DNA from: Williamsia sp. 1135 | GTDB taxonomy: Bacteria; Actinomycetota; Actinomycetes; Mycobacteriales; Mycobacteriaceae | Assembly (NCBI RefSeq): GCF_002095395.1 | Contig: NZ_MJEI01000107.1 | Span: 248,001 to 312,000, forward strand | DNA length: 64,000 nucleotides | Direction of reading: 5' to 3' | Part shown: positions 42,889 to 55,576 of the stretch, in pieces | Numbering within the stretch: the first letter of the stretch is position 1 | Layout: each line of letters opens with the position of its first letter | Position numbers and translations under genes: made by a program | Notes under the pieces: model-generated | The model's input: only the letters and a program-made list of their open reading frames with translations | Database searches by the model: none | Told to the model about the DNA's origin: nothing

Positions 42889-43863
42889 TCAGGGCCGACC
42901 CGGGAGCAGAACGACCGAACCGGTGGTGGCGCGAGCGGCGAGGTCGCGGTGCGCCTGTGCGGCGTCGGCCAATGGGTACGTGTGGCCGACAAGGACTTTC
43001 ACGGTGCCGTCCGCGATTCCGCTGATCACGTCGCCGGCGCGCCAGGTGAACTCGTCATCGTCGGCGGTGAAATCCCCGAGCTTGGGGCGGGTGACCGATA
43101 GCGAACCCGCCGCGTTGAGCCGCTGGAGATCGAAGGGCGGGACCGGGCCGCTCGCCGCCCCGAACAGCACGACGAAGCCGCGGACGGCGGTCGCGGCCAG
43201 ACTCTGTTCGAAGGTGTCGGCGCCGACCCCGTCGTAGGTGACCGCGACTCCGCGTCCGTTCGTCAGTGCGCGCACCCTGTCAGCGAGGTCGTCACCGTAA
43301 CGCAGGACCTCGTCTGCGCCCGCCTCGCGCGACAGGGTCTCTTTGGCGTCAGAGGACACGGTTGTGATGACCCGTAGCCCTTTCGCTTTCGCCATCTGGG
43401 TGAGCACCAGCCCGACACCGCCGGCACCTGCGTGCACGAGGATGGTCTGACCCGGTTGTGGATGGGCCGACCCGTCCAGCAGGTAGTGCGCGGTCAGTCC
43501 TTGGAGCAGGGCCGATGCGGCGACCTGATCGTCCACGTCGTCCGGGACCGGGATCGCCCGCGCGGCGCGCACGACGACGAGCTCCGCGTAGCTGCCCGGT
43601 GCGTCGCACCAGGCAACCCGCTGGCCCACGGTGAGCGACGTGACCTCGGGTCCGACTGCGATCACCTCGCCGGCGCCCTCACTGCCGGGGACGTAGGGCA
43701 GCGTCATCGCGTACGCACCTGAGCGTTGATAGGTGTCGATGAAATTGACCCCGGTGGCGGAGACGCGGACCAGGATCTCACCGGCGCCGGGTTCCGGATC
43801 GGGCACGCTCACGTGCTGGAGCTCGTCGGGACCACCGTGCTGACTGACCTGTATCGCATGCAT
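42889..43863 (-). CDS. qor: NADPH:quinone oxidoreductase (zinc-independent MDR family)
   Basis: Reduces quinones with NADPH; medium-chain dehydrogenase/reductase of the QOR type without zinc ligands. From the ATG at 43863 the protein has 324 residues: MHAIQVSQHGGPDELQHV, the substrate region GVNFIDTYQRSGAY, the cofactor loop VHAGAGGVGLVLTQMAKAKG (about 145-164) and the C-terminal GHTYPLADAAQAHRDLAAR. An upstream in-frame start 13 codons earlier is rejected. Mycobacteria carry qor at the same place after ctaB. Divergent from the small gene at 43938. Confidence 0.92.
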   Translation of the reverse strand: MHAIQVSQHGGPDELQHVSVPDPEPGAGEILVRVSATGVNFIDTYQRSGAYAMTLPYVPGSEGAGEVIAVGPEVTSLTVGQRVAWCDAPGSYAELVVVRAARAIPVPDDVDDQVAASALLQGLTAHYLLDGSAHPQPGQTILVHAGAGGVGLVLTQMAKAKGLRVITTVSSDAKETLSREAGADEVLRYGDDLADRVRALTNGRGVAVTYDGVGADTFEQSLAATAVRGFVVLFGAASGPVPPFDLQRLNAAGSLSVTRPKLGDFTADDDEFTWRAGDVISGIADGTVKVLVGHTYPLADAAQAHRDLAARATTGSVVLLPGRP

Positions 43864-43924
43864 GTTTCTGTTGTACGCGGGCCGGATGAACGGACCTCTC
43901 ACCGGGCCCGCCGCACCCCGGCTC

Positions 43925-43930
43925 TATGCT
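43925..43930 (+). promoter_or_regulatory. -10 element TATGCT for a leaderless mRNA
   Basis: TATGCT ends 7 bases before the ATG at 43938 and supports that start rather than the ATG at 43926. Confidence 0.5.
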
Positions 43931-43937
43931 GTTTTCC

Positions 43938-44231
43938 ATGAGTGAGCACCAGGGCGTCATCTCCGCGATCACCAAGTACGTGGCCCGTGAGGGCGGTTCG
44001 GCCACCGCTGTCCTCCAGCCCATCGGCGCAGCGGGCGTTCGCATCACCCTCGTCGGTGGTCAGGGCGGCATCCTCGGTGACCAGGTCGTCGCAGACCTCG
44101 AGACCGCGAAGGCGATCGTCGACAGGGTCGAAGGCCTGGAGATCGGAGAATGGGACCGGGAGTTGACATCCTCGGTGGACGTTCGGCCCGGTCACTACCG
44201 CAAGATGGCGGGCTGGGTCGCCAACACCTGA
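43938..44231 (+). CDS. Conserved small protein of unknown function
   Basis: Not recognised. The 97-residue protein has regular alternation of helix and strand (HQGVISAITKYVAREGGSAT, GAAGVRITLVGGQGGILGDQ, ETAKAIVDRVEGLEIGEWDR), is soluble, has no signal peptide and no cysteine. The strongest sign that it is a gene is the -10 box TATGCT placed 7 bases before the ATG and the convergent arrangement with ctaA (10-base gap between stops). Confidence 0.65.
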   Translation: MSEHQGVISAITKYVAREGGSATAVLQPIGAAGVRITLVGGQGGILGDQVVADLETAKAIVDRVEGLEIGEWDRELTSSVDVRPGHYRKMAGWVANT

Positions 44232-44241
44232 GCCCCCCGGC

Positions 44242-45225
44242 TCAGCTCAGAGCGGCGGGTGACCGCTCCGGACTCGTGTGGTCGACAGCGACCGGCGACA
44301 GGCGCGGCCGCATCGCTAGCCACAGCGCAGCGGTTGCGGCGACACACGCGCCGGCCCCCGCCACGTGCACGACCACCAGCGCTGCCGGAATGTCGGTGAT
44401 GTACTGCGTCACCCCGACCAGAGCCTGCGCGGCCACCACCGCGACGACGACATAGAGCCGTTTCTTGAGCCTGCGCGAAGCACCGACCGCGAACAGCGCA
44501 AAGCCGATCGCGACGAGGACCGACAGGTAAGCGATCAGTAGGTCGGCGTGAAGATGCACCAGCGTGGTGATCTCGACCGCGAGCCGGGGAACGGGCTTGT
44601 CGATGCTCTTGTCGCCTGCGTGGGGGCCTGCACCCGTCACCATCGTCCCCGCGACGAGCACTGCACCCATGAGAGTGGCAGACAGCACGGTGAGCCAACG
44701 CAACGCAGCAGGCACCTCGGCGATCGCCACGGCGTCGTCCGGTTCACGAACCTTCTCCAACAACAGCACCGACAGCCAGACCATGGCCATCGACAGCAAC
44801 AGATGGATCGCCACGGTCCACCAGAGCAGGCCCGTCAGTACCGTGATACCGCCCATCACAGCCTGTACGACAGTGGACACGGGCATCAGCCATGCATAGA
44901 CCCGGACCTCGTACCTGCGTCGCGCCCGGGTCACGGCGATGACGATCAATGCGGCGGTGAGCACAACCAGGAACGTGAGCATCCGGTTGCCGAACTCGAC
45001 CGCTTGGTGGATCGCAGCCACCTCGCCGTGCTGGACGGGCGTGAAGCTACCCGGGAAGCACTGCGGCCAAGTCGGGCACCCCAACCCCGACGCCGTCACC
45101 CGGACGACGGCCCCGGTGACGGCAATGCCCGCCTGGGACAGCACCACCGCGATGGCGATGCCGATCTGGACGCGGAGCGAGGGGAGCGGGAGCCGGTCGA
45201 CGAGCCGGACAAACAGGCGATACAC
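44242..45225 (-). CDS. ctaA: Heme A synthase (COX15/CtaA family)
   Basis: Oxidises heme O to heme A for the aa3 oxidase. The 327-residue membrane protein has about eight helices and the four heme-ligand histidines (AAIHQAVEFGNRM, VAIHLLLSMAMV, LVHLHADLLIAY, VVVHVAGAGACV), plus the external cysteine pair SGLGCPTWPQCFPG. I chose the GTG at 45225 because TACGAT lies 7 bases upstream (leaderless promoter); a GTG 11 codons earlier is possible. It is adjacent to an ABC-2 exporter on the same strand, as in mycobacteria. Confidence 0.92.
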   Translation of the reverse strand: MYRLFVRLVDRLPLPSLRVQIGIAIAVVLSQAGIAVTGAVVRVTASGLGCPTWPQCFPGSFTPVQHGEVAAIHQAVEFGNRMLTFLVVLTAALIVIAVTRARRRYEVRVYAWLMPVSTVVQAVMGGITVLTGLLWWTVAIHLLLSMAMVWLSVLLLEKVREPDDAVAIAEVPAALRWLTVLSATLMGAVLVAGTMVTGAGPHAGDKSIDKPVPRLAVEITTLVHLHADLLIAYLSVLVAIGFALFAVGASRRLKKRLYVVVAVVAAQALVGVTQYITDIPAALVVVHVAGAGACVAATAALWLAMRPRLSPVAVDHTSPERSPAALS

Positions 45226-45232
45226 GCTACCG

Positions 45233-45238
45233 ATCGTA
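45233..45238 (-). promoter_or_regulatory. -10 element TACGAT for a leaderless ctaA mRNA
   Basis: On the minus strand TACGAT (45238 down to 45233) is followed by 7 bases and the GTG at 45225, the same geometry as at rpe, uvrC and others. Confidence 0.45.
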
Positions 45239-45310
45239 GGCTGCGGTCCGATGCGCACCGGCCTCAGGTGAACCTCATCGACGTCGGCGGGGTGACCTCA
45301 CCGGCGATTC

Positions 45311-46086
45311 TCAGGTGAACTTGAAATACCTCACGGCGGCGACCCCGGACACGATGCCCCAGACGGCGAGAACTGCCAGGCCGAAGAGATCGACCGACCC
45401 GGCAGTCGCCTGGTGCAGGGCTTCGCTCAGTGCGCCCGATGGCGTACAGCGGGCCACCCACTGCGCTGCGTCCGGCACGCGGTCACCGAGCACCACGATC
45501 GAACCGATGCCCAGAAATGCGAACCACAGGAGATTGGCCAATGCGAGTACCACCTCGGCCTTCAGGGTGCCTCCGAGAAGCAGTCCCATCGCCGAGAACG
45601 TCAGGGTGCCGACCGCGATGGCGATGATGCCCAGCAGAAGTCCGGCAATTGATGGCCGCCAGCCCAAGGCCACACCGATACCGCCGAGGATGACCGCCTG
45701 GATGCTGACCACGACCGCGACGGCGATCGACTTGCCGGCGATGACGCCCCATCGCGGCAGGGGAGTCGCCCCCAGCCGTTTGAGCGCTCCATAGCGGCGG
45801 TCGAACCCGACGGCTATTGCCTGACCGGTGAACGCCGTCGACATCACTGCGACGGTCATGATGGCCGGCACGAACAGATCGGTGCGGGACTCGTCGAAGT
45901 CACCGATCGGGAGCAGGCAGAGACCGATCAGAAGCGTGATCGGTATGAAAATCGTGAGCAGTTGTTGCTCACCGTTGCGCAGCAGCAGCATCAACTCGAT
46001 ACGCGACTGCGCGGCGATCATCGTCCTGATGGGTGCGGGGCTCGGGCGGGGGGTGAAGGTGCCGGCGGCGAACCGGTTGGGAACGG

Positions 46087-46090
<4 letters not shown>
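45311..46090 (-). CDS. ABC-2 type transporter permease
   Basis: Membrane subunit of an exporter, 259 residues with about six helices (LLTIFIPITLLIGLCLLPIG, SIAVAVVVSIQAVILGGIGV, LLGIIAIAVGTLTFSAMGLL). The motif area ESRTDLFVPAIMTVAVMSTA and AVGFDRRYGALKRLGATPLP is typical of ABC-2/DrrB-like permeases. It overlaps the ATPase gene by ATGA, so the pair is one exporter. The substrate is unknown. In mycobacteria the equivalent genes sit between ctaA and mptB. Confidence 0.85.
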
Positions 46091-47052
<962 letters not shown>

Positions 47053-47060
47053 AACGTCCA

Positions 47061-47066
47061 AGGGTA
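47061..47066 (-). promoter_or_regulatory. -10 element TACCCT upstream of the ABC exporter genes
   Basis: Minus-strand TACCCT followed by 8 bases and the GTG at 47052; weaker than the other leaderless examples because of the 8-base gap. Confidence 0.35.
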
Positions 47067-47121
47067 AGCGTCGATTGATGCGGTGCGGAACACGGGTGAC
47101 CGCCGCGCCTGGCGACGGTTC

Positions 47122-49059
47122 TCAGCGGACCGACCCGACAGGCTCGGCGACGTCGGCCTTTGCCCGGCGTCTGCGCTGCCAGGGCATTTCCTCGAAGAAC
47201 AGGGCTGTGAGTATCGCCACAAGCAGAACCGCCGCGACGATCGCCTCGGCGAGCTGGAACCCACGCGTCCCCGCCCCCGTCGGCAGCACGACCACGGAGA
47301 TGATCGCGGAGACGGTGATCGCGATGATCCGGAACCAGCGACCGGTTGCCCAGGCTGCGAGCGGGATGATCGCCCACAGGAGGTACCACGGCTGGACGAA
47401 GGGGAACAGCAGGACGAAGGTGCCCATCGCGATCCCGAGCGCCCCGACCGGGTGCAGCCGTCCTGCGAGAGCCGCGAGCAACCAGCGGACGACGAGGATC
47501 GCGGCGATGACCTGGGCAACCGGTCTGGCGACGTCGAGCATTGCCTGGGTGTGATCACCGAGTCCGAGCTGCACGCCGATCCGGCCGGTGGTCACAGACA
47601 AGAAGGTCGGCATCGACATCCAGGAACGGACCACATCTCCGGTCGAGAGTGTCGTTGTCCAACCGAACCCGAGGCCGGTTCCGAGTGAGATGGCGGCGGT
47701 GACGCCCCCCAGGATCACGCCGAGCAGCCCCGCGGATCCGAGTAACGCAGCGACGCTCCGTTTGGACCGTTGCCAGTATTCGCGAGGTGGCGCGTGCCGC
47801 AGGGCGGGCAGGGTGGCGCCCCATCGTCTGGCCAGCGCGATGCCGACGAATCCGAACGCGAGCACCGAGGCGATCTTGATCATCGCCGACGCGGCGAGCA
47901 GCACAGCGCCGGCCAGCAGCAACCAACCTGCCGCAGAAGGCAGCCACGACCCGGGTCTTCGCAGCCGCTGTGGCGAATCGATGCCCCGGAAGCAGATCTC
48001 GATGCCGGCCAGCATCATCCCGAGCATGAGGGCCTCGTTGTGGATGCCTCCGACCAGATGCAGGATCAACAGCGGATTCATCGCGCCGAGCCACAGGGCG
48101 GCAACCGGGGAGACCCCGCACCTCTTGGCCAGGCGCGGCAGTGCCCAGACGATCAGCGCGACCCCGAAGAGCGCGAGGGCCCGGTGTGCGACGAGTGCGG
48201 CCGGGATGTATTCACCCGTGATGTGGGTGATCCCGTCGCCGAGCCAGAGGAAGAGCGGACCATACGGAGCGGGTGTTTCTCGCCACAGATTGGGCACGGA
48301 CCGGGTGAACACGTGATCTATCCCGAGTCCTGCTGCAGGGCTGACCGTATATGGGTCGAGCCCGCGGGCTGCGATCTCGCTCTGTGCGAGGTAGGAGTAG
48401 ACGTCTTTGCTGAGCATCGGCGGCGCGACGATGAACGGCAACAACCACACCAGCAGAGTCCGGTCGGCCTGCCGCCGCGTCATCCGGCGTTTCGGGGTGC
48501 GGCCTTTCATCACGTCGACCCCGAGTCGGCCGACCGCGAAGCGCCCGAGCAGCAGCCACGCGAGGACCAGGATGACGGTGCCCGCGAGGGAGAACGTCAA
48601 GGCGGTCGGCCACATCCGCGAGGGCAGAGACAAGACGCGAGTGCCCGCGATGGGGTTTTGGAGTACCGGGAGGGCGCCGGTACCGAGAGCGCCGACCAGC
48701 ACCAATACTGCGCCGGTGGCCCCGAACAACCGGATTTTCAGGAGCCTCCGCGACTCCTCGCGATTGAGCGGGCCCACCTCACCTTCGTCGCCATGGAGCT
48801 TGGCGACTGCCAGTCCGTAGTCACCGGTGGAGTCGCGGCCCGGTGGGCTCGCCCCGACACGGCGAAGGCCCAGATAGTCGGCGGAACGACCCAGCGCCGT
48901 CCGTACCGGGTGTCGTTGATCCATCGCCGGAGCACTCGCGTCGAGTTCGGTGGCTGTGGGTTCCGGCACAGGTGCGACTGTAATCGCACGGACTTCGTCC
49001 ACCGGTGAGGCCACCGTGGGGGGAGGCAACGCGTGGGGTGACGCAACCGACAGTGCCAA
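47122..49059 (-). CDS. mptB: Alpha-(1->6)-mannopyranosyltransferase, MptB-like GT-C enzyme
   Basis: MptB extends the alpha-1,6-mannan backbone of lipomannan/lipoarabinomannan using polyprenyl-phosphomannose at the outer face of the membrane. The 645-residue protein has a soluble N-terminus of about 110 residues and then about 12 helices. The GT-C acidic loop is visible as SKDVYSYLAQSEIAARGLDP (about 225-244), with WRETPAPYGPLFLWLGD and HNEALMLGMMLAGIE. It lies between the ABC exporter and sufR exactly as MptB does in mycobacteria. The start is uncertain: TTG at 49059, with AGGAAGG about 10 bases upstream; internal starts are possible. Confidence 0.85.
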   Translation of the reverse strand: MALSVASPHALPPPTVASPVDEVRAITVAPVPEPTATELDASAPAMDQRHPVRTALGRSADYLGLRRVGASPPGRDSTGDYGLAVAKLHGDEGEVGPLNREESRRLLKIRLFGATGAVLVLVGALGTGALPVLQNPIAGTRVLSLPSRMWPTALTFSLAGTVILVLAWLLLGRFAVGRLGVDVMKGRTPKRRMTRRQADRTLLVWLLPFIVAPPMLSKDVYSYLAQSEIAARGLDPYTVSPAAGLGIDHVFTRSVPNLWRETPAPYGPLFLWLGDGITHITGEYIPAALVAHRALALFGVALIVWALPRLAKRCGVSPVAALWLGAMNPLLILHLVGGIHNEALMLGMMLAGIEICFRGIDSPQRLRRPGSWLPSAAGWLLLAGAVLLAASAMIKIASVLAFGFVGIALARRWGATLPALRHAPPREYWQRSKRSVAALLGSAGLLGVILGGVTAAISLGTGLGFGWTTTLSTGDVVRSWMSMPTFLSVTTGRIGVQLGLGDHTQAMLDVARPVAQVIAAILVVRWLLAALAGRLHPVGALGIAMGTFVLLFPFVQPWYLLWAIIPLAAWATGRWFRIIAITVSAIISVVVLPTGAGTRGFQLAEAIVAAVLLVAILTALFFEEMPWQRRRRAKADVAEPVGSVR

Positions 49060-49099
49060 GCAAGGTGACCCTTCCTAGCATTCGATTCCTATTTCGGTA

Positions 49100-49114
49100 A
49101 CACTTGTGTTGTGA
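49100..49114. promoter_or_regulatory. SufR operator overlapping the sufR start codon
   Basis: ACACTTGTGTTGTGA is an exact ACACT-N5-TGTGA palindrome, the motif I recall for mycobacterial SufR. It overlaps the candidate -10 (AACACT, 49099-49104) and the GTG start (49111-49113), so bound SufR would block transcription of its own operon directly. Confidence 0.75.
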
Positions 49115-49917
49115 AAACGGCACAGGAACGCTCGCATGCCCTCGAGGTGGCATCGATCTCCGATGCGCCGAGCACATACGGAACCGATGAGCTGCACAGT
49201 CCGGTGACCGTCAGTCATGACGGTCACACCCGTGCAGCGGTCGTCACGCTGATCCTGGAACAGGGGCCGGTGACCGCCGGCCACATCGGCGAGGAACTCG
49301 GAATCACGCCCACCGCGGTCCGGCGCCATCTCGACGCGATGATCGCATCGGGCGACGTCGTCGCCACTGCGGCGCCTCGTTACGCCCAGCGTGGCCGAGG
49401 CAGGCCGGCCAAACACTTTCAGCTCACTGCGGCAGGTCGCGGTCGTCTCAAACACGCCTACGACGATCTTGCGGGCGCCGTCATGCGGCGACTCCGCCGT
49501 ATCGGAGGCGAAGAAGCCGTTCAGGAGTTCGCTCGTGACCGTGCTCAAGAAATCGTCTCCGAGGTGCAGGTATCCGGCAGTTCGGCGGAGGAGCTCGAAC
49601 GCACGGCGGAAGAAATTGCCGAAGCACTGACCAGTGCGGGATTTTCTGCGACCACCCGACGCGTTGGTAATGGTGTGCAGATCTGCCAGCACCACTGCCC
49701 CGTGGCGCATGTGGCCTCGGAGTTCCCGGAACTCTGTGAAGCCGAGACGGCAGTGTTCACGGAGAAACTCGGCACCCACGTGCAGCGCCTGGCAACGATC
49801 GCCAACGGCGACTGCGCATGTACCACCCACGTGCCGCTTGCAAATCTGCAGGTGGCAAATCAGGTCGACGCCCAGCCCGCGTCGGCACCGGCAGCCTCCG
49901 GAAGGAGTCACACATGA
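49111..49917 (+). CDS. sufR: SUF operon repressor SufR
   Basis: ArsR/DeoR-type winged-helix regulator that binds an Fe-S cluster and represses the suf operon when clusters are plentiful. The 268-residue protein has an N-terminal HTH ([20 protein letters not shown], about 57-76) and a wing ([19 protein letters not shown]). C-terminal cysteines suited to cluster binding are in [21 protein letters not shown] and NGDCACTTH. The GTG at 49111 fits the -10 at 49099-49104 and lies inside the operator. It overlaps sufB by ATGA and is divergent from mptB. Confidence 0.93.
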   Translation: MKTAQERSHALEVASISDAPSTYGTDELHSPVTVSHDGHTRAAVVTLILEQGPVTAGHIGEELGITPTAVRRHLDAMIASGDVVATAAPRYAQRGRGRPAKHFQLTAAGRGRLKHAYDDLAGAVMRRLRRIGGEEAVQEFARDRAQEIVSEVQVSGSSAEELERTAEEIAEALTSAGFSATTRRVGNGVQICQHHCPVAHVASEFPELCEAETAVFTEKLGTHVQRLATIANGDCACTTHVPLANLQVANQVDAQPASAPAASGRSHT

Positions 49918-51368
49918 CGGTCACAGACCCGACACCCACACAGACAGCTGCTGCGGGCGTACTGACGCAGGAAGAGACGATCGACTCTTTCGGCGCCTAT
50001 GGATACGGCTGGGCGGATTCGGACGTCGCGGGAGCAAGCGCGAAGCGCGGTATCTCCGAGGCGGTCGTCGCCGACATCTCGGCCAAGAAGAGCGAGCCCG
50101 AGTGGATGCTCGCCGCGCGCCTCAAGGCGCTGTCGATCTTCGAGCGCAAGCCGATGCCGAGCTGGGGCTCGAATCTCGACGGCATCGACTTCGAGAACAT
50201 CAAGTACTTCGTGCGTTCCAGCGAGAAGCAGGCCGCAACCTGGGATGACCTGCCCGAAGACATCAAGAACACCTACGACAAGCTCGGAATCCCCGAGGCT
50301 GAGAAGCAGCGCCTGGTGTCCGGTGTCGCGGCGCAGTACGAGTCCGAGGTCGTCTACCACTCGATCCGTGAGGATCTCGAGGAGCAGGGCGTTCTCTTCC
50401 TGGACACCGACACGGCTCTGCGCGAGCAGCCCGAGCTGTTCCAGGAGTACTTCGGCACCGTGATCCCGGCCGGAGACAACAAGTTCTCCGCGCTCAACAC
50501 CGCCGTGTGGTCGGGTGGCTCGTTCATCTACGTGCCGCCGGGCGTCCACGTCGACATCCCGCTGCAGGCCTACTTCCGGATCAACACCGAGAACATGGGC
50601 CAGTTCGAGCGGACCCTGATCATCGTCGACGAGGGTGCCTACGTGCACTACGTCGAGGGTTGCACCGCGCCCATCTACAAGACCGACTCGTTGCACTCGG
50701 CCGTAGTCGAGATCATCGTGAAAAAAGGTGGCCGCTGCCGGTACACCACCATCCAGAACTGGTCGAACAACGTCTACAACCTGGTGACCAAGCGGGCGAA
50801 GGCCGAAGCCGGCGCCACCATGGAGTGGGTCGACGGCAACATCGGTTCCAAGGTCACGATGAAGTACCCGGCTGTGTGGATGACCGGTGAAGGCGCCAAG
50901 GGCGAGGTGCTCTCGGTGGCGTTCGCCGGCCCCGGACAGCACCAGGACACCGGCTCGAAGATGGTGCACCTCGCTCCCAACACCTCCTCGAACATCGTCA
51001 GCAAATCGGTGGCGCGTGGTGGTGGCCGAGCGTCGTACCGCGGCCTGGTCCAGGTGAACAAGGGCGCGCACGGCAGCCGGTCGACGGTCAAATGTGATGC
51101 GCTGCTGGTCGATCAGATCAGTCGCAGCGACACCTACCCGTACGTCGACATCCGTGAGGACGACGTGACCATGGGTCACGAGGCCACCGTCTCCAAGGTC
51201 AGCGACGATCAGATCTTCTACCTGATGAGCCGTGGCCTGACCGAGGACGAGGCGATGGCCATGGTGGTTCGTGGCTTTGTCGAGCCGATCGCCAAGGAAC
51301 TCCCGATGGAGTACGCGCTCGAGCTCAACCGGCTGATCGAACTGCAGATGGAAGGGTCGGTGGGATGA
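49914..51368 (+). CDS. sufB: Fe-S cluster assembly protein SufB
   Basis: Scaffold subunit of the SufBCD complex. The 484-residue protein shows [20 protein letters not shown], the beta-helix core ([39 protein letters not shown]), [20 protein letters not shown] and the C-terminal [20 protein letters not shown]. It is uninterrupted: the intein found in the M. tuberculosis SufB is absent. The ATG at 49914 has GAAGGAG 8 bases upstream and overlaps sufR. Confidence 0.97.
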   Translation: MTVTDPTPTQTAAAGVLTQEETIDSFGAYGYGWADSDVAGASAKRGISEAVVADISAKKSEPEWMLAARLKALSIFERKPMPSWGSNLDGIDFENIKYFVRSSEKQAATWDDLPEDIKNTYDKLGIPEAEKQRLVSGVAAQYESEVVYHSIREDLEEQGVLFLDTDTALREQPELFQEYFGTVIPAGDNKFSALNTAVWSGGSFIYVPPGVHVDIPLQAYFRINTENMGQFERTLIIVDEGAYVHYVEGCTAPIYKTDSLHSAVVEIIVKKGGRCRYTTIQNWSNNVYNLVTKRAKAEAGATMEWVDGNIGSKVTMKYPAVWMTGEGAKGEVLSVAFAGPGQHQDTGSKMVHLAPNTSSNIVSKSVARGGGRASYRGLVQVNKGAHGSRSTVKCDALLVDQISRSDTYPYVDIREDDVTMGHEATVSKVSDDQIFYLMSRGLTEDEAMAMVVRGFVEPIAKELPMEYALELNRLIELQMEGSVG

Positions 51369-52573
51369 GTTCTCCTTCCGGAGTAGTTGGACCGGCCGGG
51401 GTGGTCGGAGCAGTACAGGGTGAGAACGTTCGCCCTGTCGCCAACAAGGGTGAGCAGTTCACCTCGTTCGACGTCGACGCGTTCGAGATCCCCCGGTCCA
51501 AGGACGAGGCGTGGCGGTTCACCCCGTTCCGTCGCCTACGCGGCCTCCACGACGGATCGGCGAAGGCCACCGCGCAAGCGGTGACCACGGTCGAGGGTCT
51601 CGTCGAGGGGACGAGCGTCGAGACCGTCGGCCGCGACGACAAGCGCCTCGGGCAGGGTGGTGTGCCCTTCGATCGAATCGCAGCACAGGCTTACTCGGCG
51701 TTTTCCGAGGCGACCGTCATCACGGTCGGCAAAGAGGTCACCCCGGCAGACCCGATCACGGTTGTGATCGAGGGTCCCGGCGAGGGCGAGTTCGCATTCG
51801 GGCATCTGCAGGTTCGTCTCGAGGCCTTCGCCAAAGCGGTCGTGGTCATCGACCAAAAAGGCAGCGGTACGTACGCCGAGAACATCGAGTTCATCGTCGG
51901 GGACAGCGCCCACCTGACGGTCGTCAACGTCCACGACTGGGCCGACGATGCTGTCCATGTCGCGGCGCATCACAATCGGATCGGTCGCGACGCGGTGCTG
52001 CGGCACTTCGCCATCAGCCTCGGCGGCGACCTCGTACGCATCTCCCCGATCGTGCATTACGACGGACCCGGCGGCGACGCCGAATTGCTCGGGCTCTACT
52101 TCGCCGACGCCGGTCAGCACCTCGAGCAGCACCTGTTCGTGGACCACTCGCAGCCGCACTGCCGTTCCAACGTCGTCTACAAAGGCGCCCTGCAGGGCGT
52201 GGCGAACGATCGAACGCGTGAGGCTCACACGGTGTGGGTCGGTGACGTGCTGATCCGTGCCGAGGCCGAAGGCACCGATACGTTCGAGCTCAACCGGAAT
52301 CTGATCCTGACCGATGGCGCCCGCGCCGACTCGGTGCCGAACCTTGAGATCGAGACGGGTGAGATCGTCGGAGCCGGACACGCCAGTGCCACCGGACGTT
52401 TCGACGATGAGCAGCTGTTCTACTTGCAGGCTCGCGGCATTCCCGAGGACCAGGCCCGCCGGCTGGTGGTGCGCGGCTTCTTCGGTGAGGTGATCGCCAA
52501 GATCGGTGTGCCGGAGTTGCGTGAGCGGCTCGAGGCAGCAGTCGAAGCCGAACTAGAGGTCGCCGGCGCCTGA
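51365..52573 (+). CDS. sufD: Fe-S cluster assembly protein SufD
   Basis: Partner of SufB and SufC. The 402-residue protein shares the beta-helix with SufB (HIEDNRI-like [59 protein letters not shown]) and the C-terminal helical part [20 protein letters not shown]. It starts with ATG overlapping the sufB stop. sufC follows after 58 bases. Confidence 0.96.
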   Translation: MSSPSGVVGPAGVVGAVQGENVRPVANKGEQFTSFDVDAFEIPRSKDEAWRFTPFRRLRGLHDGSAKATAQAVTTVEGLVEGTSVETVGRDDKRLGQGGVPFDRIAAQAYSAFSEATVITVGKEVTPADPITVVIEGPGEGEFAFGHLQVRLEAFAKAVVVIDQKGSGTYAENIEFIVGDSAHLTVVNVHDWADDAVHVAAHHNRIGRDAVLRHFAISLGGDLVRISPIVHYDGPGGDAELLGLYFADAGQHLEQHLFVDHSQPHCRSNVVYKGALQGVANDRTREAHTVWVGDVLIRAEAEGTDTFELNRNLILTDGARADSVPNLEIETGEIVGAGHASATGRFDDEQLFYLQARGIPEDQARRLVVRGFFGEVIAKIGVPELRERLEAAVEAELEVAGA

Positions 52574-52631
52574 GGCGCAGCCGACACCGACAAATCTCTC
52601 AAGCACAGATACAGGCAAGGACTGAAATACA

Positions 52632-54755
<2,124 letters not shown>

Positions 54756-54756
<1 letters not shown>

Positions 54757-55226
54757 TGCGTATGGAGCAGATGTACCAGGAAGTGATCCTTGATCACTAC
54801 AAACATCCGCAAGGTCGCGGATTGCGTGACCCCTTCGGCGCCGAAGTCCACCACGTGAACCCGACCTGCGGCGACGAGGTCACGTTGCGGGTCCAGCTGT
54901 CCGAGGACGGCAACAAGGTCACCGACGTGTCCTACGACGGCCAGGGTTGTTCGATCTCACAGGCGTCCACATCGGTGATGTTCGAGCAGTTGGTGGGCCA
55001 CTCGGTCGAAGAGGCGCTCGCCACGGTCGACTCGTTCAATTCGATGATGACGTCCCGCGGCAAGGTCGACGGCGACGAAGAAGTCATCGGAGACGGAGTT
55101 GCTTTCGCCGGAGTCAGCAAGTACCCGGCCCGCGTCAAGTGCGCGCTGCTGGGATGGATGGCATTCAAAGACGCGTTGGCTCAGACTGTGGTCAACAAAG
55201 AGAACTCTGCCAAGGAGTCAGCATGA
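54756..55226 (+). CDS. sufU: SufU-type zinc-dependent sulfurtransferase scaffold
   Basis: IscU-like protein that accepts sulfur from SufS. The 156-residue protein has the three conserved cysteines in NPTCGDEVTL, YDGQGCSISQAST and YPARVKCALLGWMAFKDAL, with the extra SufU insertion between them. ATG at 54756 overlaps sufS by one base; the stop overlaps sufT by ATGA. Confidence 0.95.
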
Positions 55227-55564
55227 CAGAAGAAGTTCAGACCTCGTTGCCGAAGATCGAGGACATCGAGGAGGCCATGCGTGACGTGGTCGACCCCGAA
55301 CTCGGCATCAACGTCGTCGATCTCGGACTGGTCTACGGTCTCGACGTCAACAGCGACGCGGTGGCAAAGATCGACATGACCCTCACGTCCGCGGCCTGCC
55401 CGCTGACCGACGTCATCGAGGATCAGATCCGGTCGGTGTTGATCACCTCTTCCGGTCTGTGCACCGACATCGAACTGAACTGGGTGTGGCTGCCGCCCTG
55501 GGGCCCGGACAAGATCACCGACGACGGCCGCGACCAGTTACGCGCCCTCGGTTTCACCGTCTGA
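55223..55564 (+). CDS. sufT: SUF system-associated metal-sulfur cluster assembly factor (DUF59)
   Basis: MIP18/DUF59-type protein of 113 residues helping Fe-S maturation. It shows AMRDVVDPELGINVVDLGLV, DMTLTSAACPLTDVIEDQIR (conserved cysteine) and WVWLPPWGPDKITDDGRDQL. ATG at 55223 overlaps sufU. Last gene of the suf operon; the same gene closes the operon in mycobacteria. Confidence 0.94.
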   Translation: MTEEVQTSLPKIEDIEEAMRDVVDPELGINVVDLGLVYGLDVNSDAVAKIDMTLTSAACPLTDVIEDQIRSVLITSSGLCTDIELNWVWLPPWGPDKITDDGRDQLRALGFTV

Positions 55565-55576
55565 CCCAGCTGGGCG

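Noticed and set aside
45263-45320. Direct repeat CTCAGGTGAAC at 45263-45273 and 45310-45320
   Set aside because: Only 11 bp, two copies, and the second overlaps the permease stop; possibly chance. No attachment site or mobile gene is nearby.
49914-51368. SufB intein
   Set aside because: Looked for because the M. tuberculosis SufB has one; here the coding sequence is continuous and of normal length.
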